Source of the DNA: Prevotellaceae bacterium UBA1787
GTDB taxonomy: Bacteria > Bacteroidota > Bacteroidia > Bacteroidales > Bacteroidaceae
Direction of reading: 5' to 3'
Assembly: GCA_002315195.1 (NCBI GenBank)
Contig: DCGD01000092.1
Location: 1-13,631, forward strand
Length of the DNA: 13,631 nt
Positions 7,441 through 13,631 of this stretch are shown here, piece after piece. Each line of letters starts with the position of its first letter. Position 1 is the first letter of the stretch. Below the pieces are notes generated by a model, which worked only from the letters and a program-made list of their open reading frames with translations, was not told the origin of the DNA and searched no databases. The position numbers were made by a program, and so were the translations under genes.

Positions 7441-8814
7441 ATGACAAGTTTTCTTAAGCCGCCCGCGTTCAAGACCGAGCAGACAGGTCCCGAAGCAGAT
7501 GCCCGTTACAGGAAATTGCGCTGGCAAGTGTTTTTGGGTATATTCATCGGTTATGCCGGCTTCTACATAGTTCGAAAAAACTTTTCAATGGCAATACCCA
7601 TGTTGGAACCTTTGGGTTTCGGCAAGGACGAATTGGGTATCGTGTTGTCGATGAATGCCATTGCATACGGTTTTTCAAAGTTCATCATGGCGAGTGTCTC
7701 CGACCGAAGCAATGCACAACGTTTCCTGCCTTTGGGGCTGATACTCGCAGCCTTGTCCATGATGTTCATGGTGGTTCCCATCCAATGGTTGGGAATGGAA
7801 CACAAAGGGTTGGCGATTGGTCTCATGGCGTTGTTGAATTTCTTAGTCGGGTGGTTCAATGGCATGGGTTGGCCTCCTTGTGGTCGCGTGATGACACATT
7901 GGTTCTCCCAAAAGGAGCGTGGCACATGGATGTCCGTGTGGAATTGCGCCCATAACGTCGGTGGCGCCTTGGTGGGTCCGATGTCCGTGTATGGTGCAGT
8001 ATGGTTCGGCTCCATGTTTTACGGAGCGGATGCCCAACGATATTTTTTGGTAGGAACGTATGTGTTTCCATCCTGTGTCGCCATCTTGGTAGCCTTGTCG
8101 GCCTATTGCATGATACGCGACACGCCACAATCCTGCGGATTGTCTTCCATTGAGAAATGGCGCAACGACTATGCGCAAACATACAGTGAGAAGGCTGAGG
8201 AAATACTTTCGACCAAGGATATTTTCAAGACGGTATTGAGCAATCGTTTTCTTTGGTACATAGCATTCGCCAATGCGTTTGTTTACATGGTGCGTTACGG
8301 ATGTTTGGATTGGGCTCCAACGATATTGACGGAGAAGGGGATAAACATAAAGGAAGCAGGTTGGGCTTATTTCGCATACGAAATAGCGGCCATTCCCGGT
8401 ACTTTGGTATGCGGCTGGTTGAGTGACAAGTTGTTCCATGGTCGTCGCGCTTGGCCCACCATTATTTTCATGGCGCTCGTGGCTATATTCATCGTGGTGT
8501 ATTGGATGTACATTGACAACATTTCAGTAGTTATCATGTGCCTTGTAGCCATAGGATTCTTCATCTATGGTCCAGTCATGTTGATAGGAGTCCAGGCACT
8601 TGATCTTGCTCCAAAGAATGCGGCGGGCACCGCGGCCGGTCTGACGGGATTTTTGGGATATGTACTCGGTACGGCATTGCTCGCCAATATCGTAATTGGC
8701 TATGTCGCCCACAATGCAGGATGGAACTGGACGTTTGTACTGTTGCTCGCAAGTTGTGTCGTTTCTGTACTTTTGATGTCGATGACAATTTCAGCTGAAA
8801 AGAATAAGAATTAA
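7441..8814 (+). CDS. glpT: Glycerol-3-phosphate:phosphate antiporter (MFS, organophosphate transporter family)
   Basis: Inner-membrane carrier that imports glycerol-3-phosphate in exchange for inorganic phosphate. The 457-residue protein from the ATG at 7441 has about 12 hydrophobic segments and closely follows E. coli GlpT along its length. Shared stretches include RWQVFLGIFIGYAGFYIVRKNF (27-48), YGFSKFIMASVSDRS (76-90), GWFNGMGWPPCGR (137-149), SVWNCAHNVGG (165-175), IRDTPQSCGL (225-234), YIAFANAFVYMVRYG (273-287) and LAPKNAAGTAAG. Substrate-site residues known from GlpT are kept: Arg45, His171 and Arg285. I preferred this ATG to an in-frame TTG two codons earlier. It follows glpD by 103 nt and precedes the G1P dehydrogenase gene by 12 nt. 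Of the two transporters here this is the canonical GlpT; G3P is the expected substrate, but stereoisomer preference cannot be told from sequence. Confidence 0.94.
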   Translation: MTSFLKPPAFKTEQTGPEADARYRKLRWQVFLGIFIGYAGFYIVRKNFSMAIPMLEPLGFGKDELGIVLSMNAIAYGFSKFIMASVSDRSNAQRFLPLGLILAALSMMFMVVPIQWLGMEHKGLAIGLMALLNFLVGWFNGMGWPPCGRVMTHWFSQKERGTWMSVWNCAHNVGGALVGPMSVYGAVWFGSMFYGADAQRYFLVGTYVFPSCVAILVALSAYCMIRDTPQSCGLSSIEKWRNDYAQTYSEKAEEILSTKDIFKTVLSNRFLWYIAFANAFVYMVRYGCLDWAPTILTEKGINIKEAGWAYFAYEIAAIPGTLVCGWLSDKLFHGRRAWPTIIFMALVAIFIVVYWMYIDNISVVIMCLVAIGFFIYGPVMLIGVQALDLAPKNAAGTAAGLTGFLGYVLGTALLANIVIGYVAHNAGWNWTFVLLLASCVVSVLLMSMTISAEKNKN

Positions 8815-8826
8815 AATTGTGATAAT

Positions 8827-10170
8827 ATGGACAGAGTGAAATTGGCGTTGGAAAATGCTACTTTTACGAAAGATTTAGTAATAGGTCAAGGCGTATTGCC
8901 CAGGGTGGCTTCGGTTTTCAAGGTGCAGTTTCCCGGGAAAAGGGCGGTAGTCATAGCGGACAAGACCACTTTTGGCGTTGCTGGCGCAAGAGTGTGTGAA
9001 ATCTTGCGTCAGGAGGGGATAGCGCAGGATAGTCCCTATATTTTCGATGAACAGGAGATGCATGCAGAATGGAAATACATTGAGCGTTTGGATGCACATT
9101 TCAAAAATACGGATGCCGTTCCCATAGCCGTAGGTTCAGGAACCATCAATGATTTGACCAAACTATCTTCGTTTCACACGGGACGCAGATACATGACGGT
9201 GGCCACGGCGGCTTCCATGGATGGTTATGTCGCTTTTGGCGCATCCATTACGAAGGATGGCGCCAAACAGACATTCGCCTGTTCGTCACCACAGGCGGTC
9301 GTTGCCGACATTGATGTTTTAGCCACGGCGCCTTCCTCAATGACGGCAAGCGGCTATGCCGATCTTTTCGCCAAAGTCCCGGCAGGGGCGGATTGGATCA
9401 TTGCCGATGCCTTGGGGATTGAACCTATCGATTCCGTGGCGTTTTCAATCGTCCAGGATGGTCTTGGCGAGGCATTGGCGGATCCCATTGGTGCAAGAAA
9501 TGGCGAACCGAAGGCGTTGAAAGGATTGATTGAAGGTCTGATGCTGGGTGGTTTTGCCATGCAGGCCTATCCCATGTCCAGCCGTCCGGCCAGTGGCGCC
9601 GATCACCAGTTCAGTCATTTGCTGAATATGGAGAATTTCGTGATGAAGAACGGCAAGGCACCCTCGCATGGCTTTCAAGTGAGCATAGGTACGCTTGTGT
9701 CGCTTTCCTTCTATGAACAATTGTTGAAGAACGGTTTGGAAGAGATGGATATAGACGCTTGCGTGGCGGCTTGGCCAAGTTTGGAATCGGCGGAAGCAAA
9801 GGCGTTGGAGATGTTCAAGGAAACGGATTTTCCCACCATAGGGGCGACGGAGATAAAGGCGAAATACATAGGCAAAGCGGAGTTGCGCGCTGAGTTGGAA
9901 TTGTTCCGCGACAAATGGGAAGAAACAAGAGTGAGATTGCAGAAACAGGTTGTGCCGTTGGCTGAGGCCGTTCGCCGTTTGTCACTCGTAGGTGCGCCAA
10001 CGCTTCCTGAGCATATCGACTTGCCTCGTTTGCGTCTGCGCGACAGCATAATACGCGCCCAGCACATACGCCGCCGTTATACGATACTTGATTTGGGCGT
10101 CCGTTCCCTCCTGTTGGACAAGTGGACGGAAAGTATTTTCGGAAAAGGAGGAATGTGGGAAATAAACTAA
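8827..10170 (+). CDS. egsA: sn-glycerol-1-phosphate dehydrogenase (EgsA/AraM family)
   Basis: NAD(P)-dependent, metal-requiring enzyme interconverting sn-glycerol-1-phosphate and dihydroxyacetone phosphate in the cytoplasm; the family includes archaeal G1P dehydrogenase and B. subtilis AraM. The 447-residue protein has an N-terminal nucleotide-binding domain with AVGSGTINDLTK (101-112) and TAASMDGY (127-134). A helical metal-binding domain follows, with ligands probably Asp179 (GYADL), His260 (SRPASGADHQFSH) and His281 (APSHGF), the spacing seen in iron-containing-alcohol-dehydrogenase relatives such as GldA. It is longer than the archaeal and AraM enzymes because of an extended helical, basic C-terminal part (about 350-447). 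It lies 12 nt after glpT and 3 nt before a second transporter, so it is part of one transcript. The paired G3P and G1P dehydrogenases are the odd point. Direction in vivo, toward DHAP or toward G1P for ether lipid, cannot be decided here. Confidence 0.88.
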   Translation: MDRVKLALENATFTKDLVIGQGVLPRVASVFKVQFPGKRAVVIADKTTFGVAGARVCEILRQEGIAQDSPYIFDEQEMHAEWKYIERLDAHFKNTDAVPIAVGSGTINDLTKLSSFHTGRRYMTVATAASMDGYVAFGASITKDGAKQTFACSSPQAVVADIDVLATAPSSMTASGYADLFAKVPAGADWIIADALGIEPIDSVAFSIVQDGLGEALADPIGARNGEPKALKGLIEGLMLGGFAMQAYPMSSRPASGADHQFSHLLNMENFVMKNGKAPSHGFQVSIGTLVSLSFYEQLLKNGLEEMDIDACVAAWPSLESAEAKALEMFKETDFPTIGATEIKAKYIGKAELRAELELFRDKWEETRVRLQKQVVPLAEAVRRLSLVGAPTLPEHIDLPRLRLRDSIIRAQHIRRRYTILDLGVRSLLLDKWTESIFGKGGMWEIN

Positions 10171-10173
10171 ACA

Positions 10174-11625
10174 ATGAAATACAATAAAATTATGATTACG
10201 ACAAAGAGTTTCAAATATTGGCAATGGCGCACCATTATTGCGACAATGGTGGGATATGCGTTGTTCTATTTTGTTCGCAAAAATTTCTCGTTTGCAATTC
10301 CGGGACTCACCGCTGAATATGGTATCAGCAAGACAAGTTTCGGTATCATCATGACTTTGATAACCATTGTGTATGGTCTGTCACGTTTTTTGAATGGTCT
10401 TTATGCCGACCGCTTCAATGCGCGCTATCACATGGCCATTGGTCTGTTGCTGTGTGCAATTGCCAATTTCGCCTTTGGTTTTGGTGCGGATATCAGTTCC
10501 TTGATAACGGGAGATACTTCCGGTCCACAGTTTACCAATTGTTTGGTGTTTTTCATGGGTGTCATGCTCATTCTCAACAATTTTTTGCAGGGAAGTGGTT
10601 TTCCTCCGTGCGCGCGTCTTTTGACGCATTGGATTCCTCAGCAGGAATTGGCGACGAAGATGTCCGTATGGAACACGTCACATTCAGTAGGTGCGAGTCT
10701 GGCTGCCATCATGTGCGGTTCCATCATGGGGGTGCTGGGCACAAATATGGCGACCAATCCCGAAATACTTTCCGCTATAGCAGCGAATTTGGGTGTAAGC
10801 GATGTCACGGCTCAAAGCGTGATATCTTCGGCTGAACATTATGGGGCTTGGAAATGGTGTTTCTGGCTTCCTGCCGCATTGGCGTTGGTGGGTGCCGTGG
10901 GATTGTTCATTGGTTTGCGTGACACGCCATCGTCGGTAGGTCTTCCTGAAATTCATACCATCAACAAGTCAGGGCGTGAGCATACGGCGGAATACAAGGC
11001 ATTCATCAAGAAGATGGTTTTCCGCAACAAGTGGATATGGATACTTGGAGTAGCAAATTTCTTTGTGTATGTAGTGCGTTTTGCCGTCCTCGACTGGGGT
11101 CCTACTTTCTTGAAGGAAGCGCGTGGAATGAGTTTGACCAATGCAGGTTGGACGGTAGCGATTTTTGAAATATTCGGTATAGTCGGAATGTTGATAGGCG
11201 GCGTGCTGACAGACAAATTGTTCAAGGGGTGCGCTCACCGTACGTGTGTATTCTGCATGTTGGGTGTGGCCGTGTTCATGACTTTGTTTCAGATATTGCC
11301 TGAGAATACACCGCAGTATGTCATGATTTTTGTCTTGGCGATGGCGGGTTTCTTCATCTACGGTCCGCAAGCGCTTATCGGAATTGCGGCGGCCAATCAA
11401 GCGACCAATCGCGCAAGTGCCACTGCAAACGGACTCGTTGGCATTTTCGGATACGCCAGCGGCCTGGTGTCTGGTGTAGGTGTCGGTGTCATGATGGATT
11501 TAACCAACAACAATTGGGACATCGTGTTCGGAGGGATGATAGCCATTGCCATCATCGGAATGTTAGTGTTCATCGGCATGTGGGGCGCAAAAGCCGATGG
11601 TTATGATGAAACCGACAATAAGTGA
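10174..11625 (+). CDS. Second organophosphate:phosphate antiporter (MFS, GlpT/UhpC-like)
   Basis: Inner-membrane carrier of the same family as the upstream GlpT but clearly divergent. The 483-residue protein has about 12 hydrophobic segments. The site residues are preserved: Arg35 (FVRKNF), His170 (WNTSHSVGA) and Arg302 (YVVRFAVLDW). Further family marks are GSGFPPCARLLTHW (140-153), LRDTPSSVGLP (248-258) and FFIYGPQALIG. Compared with the first transporter it carries extra residues in two loops, around 104-120 and 186-225, the latter rich in small residues. An internal ATG at 10192 (MITTKSF) is an equally plausible start, 6 residues shorter. It starts 3 nt after egsA and ends 7 nt before the next ATG, so it is co-expressed. 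The substrate is not known: another glycerophosphate isomer, a glycerophosphodiester, a hexose phosphate or phosphoglycerate are all possible. Weak resemblance to sensor-type UhpC members does not prove a sensing role. Confidence 0.85.
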   Translation: MKYNKIMITTKSFKYWQWRTIIATMVGYALFYFVRKNFSFAIPGLTAEYGISKTSFGIIMTLITIVYGLSRFLNGLYADRFNARYHMAIGLLLCAIANFAFGFGADISSLITGDTSGPQFTNCLVFFMGVMLILNNFLQGSGFPPCARLLTHWIPQQELATKMSVWNTSHSVGASLAAIMCGSIMGVLGTNMATNPEILSAIAANLGVSDVTAQSVISSAEHYGAWKWCFWLPAALALVGAVGLFIGLRDTPSSVGLPEIHTINKSGREHTAEYKAFIKKMVFRNKWIWILGVANFFVYVVRFAVLDWGPTFLKEARGMSLTNAGWTVAIFEIFGIVGMLIGGVLTDKLFKGCAHRTCVFCMLGVAVFMTLFQILPENTPQYVMIFVLAMAGFFIYGPQALIGIAAANQATNRASATANGLVGIFGYASGLVSGVGVGVMMDLTNNNWDIVFGGMIAIAIIGMLVFIGMWGAKADGYDETDNK

Positions 11626-11632
11626 TGCATTC

Positions 11633-12469
11633 ATGAAAGAAGAATTAAAAGAAAAACTTCTGAAAATTCGACACGTCGCCCTCGACATGGACGGAACCAT
11701 ATACATGGGAAACCATCTTTTTCCTTATACAATTCCTTTCTTGAATGGTCTGAAGGAGCAAGGAATCAGTTATTCTTTCTTGACAAACAATCCGTCGCAG
11801 TCGCTGAATGACTATCTTATGAAGTTGCGTAGAATGGGAATTGAAGCAACCCAACAAGAAATGTACACCACGACCATTGCGACGATAGATTACTTGAAGG
11901 CGCACTATCCTGCAGCAAAACGTTTGTTTTTGTTGGGAACTCCCAGCATGATTTCCCAGTTCGTGGAGGCGGGCTATGTTTCTACCGCGGACGATGCGGA
12001 CGATGTGCCTGATGTCATCATTGCGGCATTTGACAAGACACTTGTATATTCGCGTCTTTGTCGCGCTGCATGGTGGATTTCACAAGGCGTTCCCTACATT
12101 GCAACCAATCCCGACAGGGTATGCCCAACCATTGACCGGACAATCCTGGTGGATTGTGGTTCCATTTGCAAATGTTTGGAACATGCCACGGGAAGAAAGC
12201 CCGATGTCACACTGGGTAAGCCCGACCCCAACATGCTGTTCGGCATATTGCAGCAGAAAGGACTTCAGCCCGACCAAATCGCCATGGTAGGGGATCGCAT
12301 TTATACGGACATTGCCATGGCACGGAATGCAGGAGCGTTGGGCATTTTGGTATTGTCGGGTGAAACTACCATTGAAACAGCGCGGACAGCTTCCAATCCC
12401 CCTGATTTGACGTTGGAAAGCATCAAAGAACTTGGAGCGTTGTTGCGGAAAGTTCATGAAGCGTCATAA
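11633..12469 (+). CDS. HAD-superfamily IIA phosphatase (NagD/AraL type)
   Basis: Magnesium-dependent cytoplasmic phosphatase acting on a small phosphorylated metabolite. The 278-residue protein from the ATG at 11633 carries motif I ALDMDGTIY (16-24) with nucleophile Asp18 and acid/base Asp20, motif II FLTNN (49-53) with Thr51, motif III LGKPDPNM (194-201) with Lys196, and motif IV GDRIYTDI (220-227) with Asp221 and Asp226. The IIA-type cap sits between motifs II and III and includes YIATNPD (155-161). Alternative ATGs at 11597, 11603 and 11606 would overlap the transporter gene by 20-29 nt; I prefer the start 7 nt after its stop. Family members act on sugar phosphates (AraL), phosphoglycolate or glycerol phosphate (M. 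tuberculosis Rv1692). Position at the end of a glycerophosphate operon, with an AraM relative two genes upstream, favours glycerol phosphate or a toxic by-product as substrate; this is inference. Confidence 0.88.
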   Translation: MKEELKEKLLKIRHVALDMDGTIYMGNHLFPYTIPFLNGLKEQGISYSFLTNNPSQSLNDYLMKLRRMGIEATQQEMYTTTIATIDYLKAHYPAAKRLFLLGTPSMISQFVEAGYVSTADDADDVPDVIIAAFDKTLVYSRLCRAAWWISQGVPYIATNPDRVCPTIDRTILVDCGSICKCLEHATGRKPDVTLGKPDPNMLFGILQQKGLQPDQIAMVGDRIYTDIAMARNAGALGILVLSGETTIETARTASNPPDLTLESIKELGALLRKVHEAS

Positions 12470-12470
12470 T

Positions 12471-12499
12471 AAAAACGCCAGGAGACCTGGCGTTTTTTT
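12471..12499. terminator. Intrinsic terminator shared by the glp-type operon and the convergent tRNA
   Basis: Perfect 12-bp stem AAAAACGCCAGG / CCTGGCGTTTTT with a 3-nt loop, followed by two more T on the plus strand. It starts 1 nt after the phosphatase stop codon. Because the left arm opens with an A run, the minus-strand transcript also ends in a T run, so it can serve the tRNA gene too. Confidence 0.92.
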
Positions 12500-12515
12500 C
12501 TTTATACATGAAATG

Positions 12516-12587
12516 TATTCTCACCGGGAATCGAACCCGGATTGACGGTTTAGGAAACCGTAGTTCTATCCGTTGAACTATGAGAAT
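12516..12587 (-). tRNA. tRNA-Arg, anticodon CCU
   Basis: Read on the minus strand, the 7-bp acceptor stem ATTCTCA/TGAGAAT pairs perfectly. The D arm is GTTC/GAAC. The anticodon stem ACGGT/ACCGT encloses loop TTCCTAA, so the anticodon is CCT (plus-strand 12552-12554) and reads AGG arginine codons. A 4-nt variable loop and the T arm CCGGG-TTCGATT-CCCGG follow. The discriminator base is A and the 3' CCA is not encoded. Length is 72 nt. It faces the phosphatase gene, with the shared terminator between them. Confidence 0.95.
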
Positions 12588-12778
12588 GTTGATTTATGCT
12601 GCGAAATTAGCAAATTTTCATGAAATTACAGCATGTAGAAGATATTTTTTTCCATGCAGATTTTTTTTTGCGTGAATTTGACCATTTATGGTGTAAGACT
12701 TGAACTTTCGGTGAACGAAAATCACATTTGAAAAGAATCACTGACTTTCGTAGGGTGCCAAAAAGCGGGAGGATCGGC

Positions 12779-12798
12779 AATAGGTGCAATAACCTATT
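12779..12798. promoter_or_regulatory. 20-bp dyad AATAGGT-N6-ACCTATT upstream of pckA
   Basis: Perfect 7-bp inverted half-sites separated by 6 bp, centred about 150 bp before the pckA -7 element. The geometry suits a dimeric regulator. It lies in the 12588-13000 non-coding stretch. Apart from the two dyads and the pckA promoter, that stretch holds only T-rich tracts and no convincing ORF. Confidence 0.4.
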
Positions 12799-12852
12799 AT
12801 TTAACATTCTATTGACAAGGATAGTTTACAAAATGAAAAATCATCGGTTTAT

Positions 12853-12872
12853 TTGAAAGAAAATGCTTTCAA
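12853..12872. promoter_or_regulatory. 20-bp dyad TTGAAAG-N6-CTTTCAA upstream of pckA
   Basis: Perfect 7-bp half-sites with a 6-bp spacer, centred about 73 bp before the pckA -7 element. This is the position and geometry of an activator site of the CRP/FNR-size class. Which protein binds cannot be told from the sequence. Confidence 0.45.
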
Positions 12873-12906
12873 TTCATGTGATATGGTGTTCAAAATAACA
12901 TTCTTG

Positions 12907-12939
12907 TTGAAATCGAGGTTTGGAAAATTTGTATCTTTG
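12907..12939 (+). promoter_or_regulatory. Bacteroidota-type promoter of pckA
   Basis: TATCTTTG at 12932-12939 matches TAnnTTTG, and TTG at 12907-12909 lies 22 nt upstream as a possible -33 element. Transcription would begin near 12946, giving a 5' leader of about 55 nt before the ATG at 13001. Confidence 0.65.
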
Positions 12940-13000
12940 TATCGGTTAAGAAGGGACTTGACCAAAATACATAAAATTCATACAAACAAATAGCTAAATT

Positions 13001-13631
13001 ATGGCAGTTAATTTTGATTTGAGTAAGTACGGTATCACAGGCACTACCGAAATTCTCTACAATCCATCCTACGAGGTATTGTACAATGAAGAGACAAAAC
13101 CAGGCCTTGAGGGTTTTGATAAGGGTCAGGTAACTGAACTTGGCGCAATCAACGTAATGACAGGCGTTTATACAGGTCGTTCTCCTAAGGACAAGTACAT
13201 CGTGATGGATGAAAACTCCAAAGATACAGTATGGTGGAATACTCCTGATTATCCAAACGACAACCATGAACTGGCTTATGACAAGTGGACGGAATTGAAG
13301 AAACTTGCCATCAAGCAGCTCAGCGGAAAGAGATTGTTTGTTGTGGATGGTTTTTGCGGAACTCACAAAGACACCCGCATGAAGGTTCGCTTCATCATGG
13401 AAGTTGCTTGGCAGGCTCATTTCGTTACCAATATGTTTATCCGTCCTCAAAATCAGGCTGAGTTTGATTTGGAACCTGATTTTGTGGTTTATTGCGCTGC
13501 AAAGGCAAAGGTTGATAACTACAAGGAACTTGGACTTCGTAGTGAAACCGCTGTTGCGTTCAACGTATCAAGCAAGGAACAGGTCATTCTCAACACATGG
13601 TATGGCGGTGAAATGAAGAAGGGTATGTTCT
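13001..13631 (+). CDS. pckA: Phosphoenolpyruvate carboxykinase (ATP), 3' end missing
   Basis: Cytoplasmic enzyme interconverting oxaloacetate plus ATP and phosphoenolpyruvate plus CO2 plus ADP. In Bacteroidales it often runs in the CO2-fixing direction on the way to succinate, besides gluconeogenesis. The frame is open from the ATG at 13001 to the right edge, giving 210 residues of a protein usually about 535 long. Visible marks are the N-terminal ATP-PEPCK fold, TGRSPKDKYIV (58-68) with the substrate-binding Arg, the FVVDGFCGTHKDTRMKVRFI region (113-132), and WYGGEMKKGMF at the edge, which holds the conserved Tyr and active-site Lys of the family. The kinase P-loop and the rest lie beyond the window. 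It has its own promoter and two upstream dyads and is not part of the glp-type operon. As an enzyme of three-carbon metabolism it is metabolically close to the DHAP made by the neighbouring genes. Confidence 0.96.
   Translation, partial: MAVNFDLSKYGITGTTEILYNPSYEVLYNEETKPGLEGFDKGQVTELGAINVMTGVYTGRSPKDKYIVMDENSKDTVWWNTPDYPNDNHELAYDKWTELKKLAIKQLSGKRLFVVDGFCGTHKDTRMKVRFIMEVAWQAHFVTNMFIRPQNQAEFDLEPDFVVYCAAKAKVDNYKELGLRSETAVAFNVSSKEQVILNTWYGGEMKKGMF

Noticed and set aside
7843..8439. 198-aa and overlapping minus-strand ORFs inside glpT
   Set aside because: They are shadows of a membrane-protein gene in other frames; composition is not protein-like.
12607..12807. 66-aa minus-strand ORF in the tRNA-pckA gap
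   Set aside because: It is lysine/asparagine/phenylalanine-rich translation of AT-rich DNA, without homology that I recognise and without a start context; the region reads as regulatory.
12890..13450. 186-aa minus-strand ORF overlapping the pckA promoter and 5' end
   Set aside because: It is antisense to pckA codons that match the family exactly; the true gene is the open plus-strand frame from 13001.

Overview
The window looks like a chromosomal segment of a member of the Bacteroidales (Bacteroides/Prevotella-type Bacteroidota). Three things point there. SecD and SecF are fused in one polypeptide. Several genes are preceded by the Bacteroidota -7 element TAnnTTTG rather than a sigma70 TATAAT box, with no strong Shine-Dalgarno. 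The pckA, glpD and glpT protein sequences are typical of gut Bacteroidales. No species can be named from the sequence alone.

Layout from left to right: (1) the 3' part of secDF, open at the left edge, closed by a perfect 12-bp hairpin terminator. (2) An AT-rich two-gene block (about 3119-5576): a putative PD-(D/E)xK restriction endonuclease overlapping by 8 nt with a complete cytosine-C5 DNA methyltransferase. It has its own promoter, and an unexplained pair of inverted 25-bp arms lies upstream. Its composition differs from both flanks and it looks like a horizontally acquired type II restriction-modification cassette. (3) A five-gene, same-strand glycerol-phosphate locus: FAD-dependent G3P dehydrogenase, GlpT-type transporter, glycerol-1-phosphate dehydrogenase (EgsA/AraM family), a second divergent organophosphate transporter, and a HAD-IIA (NagD/AraL-type) phosphatase. 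Gaps inside the last four genes are 12, 3 and 7 nt, and a perfect terminator follows directly. (4) A convergent tRNA-Arg(CCU) on the minus strand, then about 410 nt of non-coding DNA with two 20-bp dyads and a TAnnTTTG promoter. (5) The 5' end of ATP-dependent phosphoenolpyruvate carboxykinase, cut by the right edge.

How the genes may work together: the glp-type locus has no glycerol kinase or facilitator in view, so it appears built around import of already phosphorylated glycerol and oxidation to dihydroxyacetone phosphate. The unusual part is that both stereochemical routes are present: a G3P dehydrogenase and a G1P dehydrogenase, plus two different transporters and a phosphatase. The G1P dehydrogenase plus HAD-IIA phosphatase combination recalls the araL-araM pair of the Bacillus subtilis arabinose operon. 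This is the most interesting system in the window. The restriction-modification pair, with an endonuclease I cannot assign to a family, is second.
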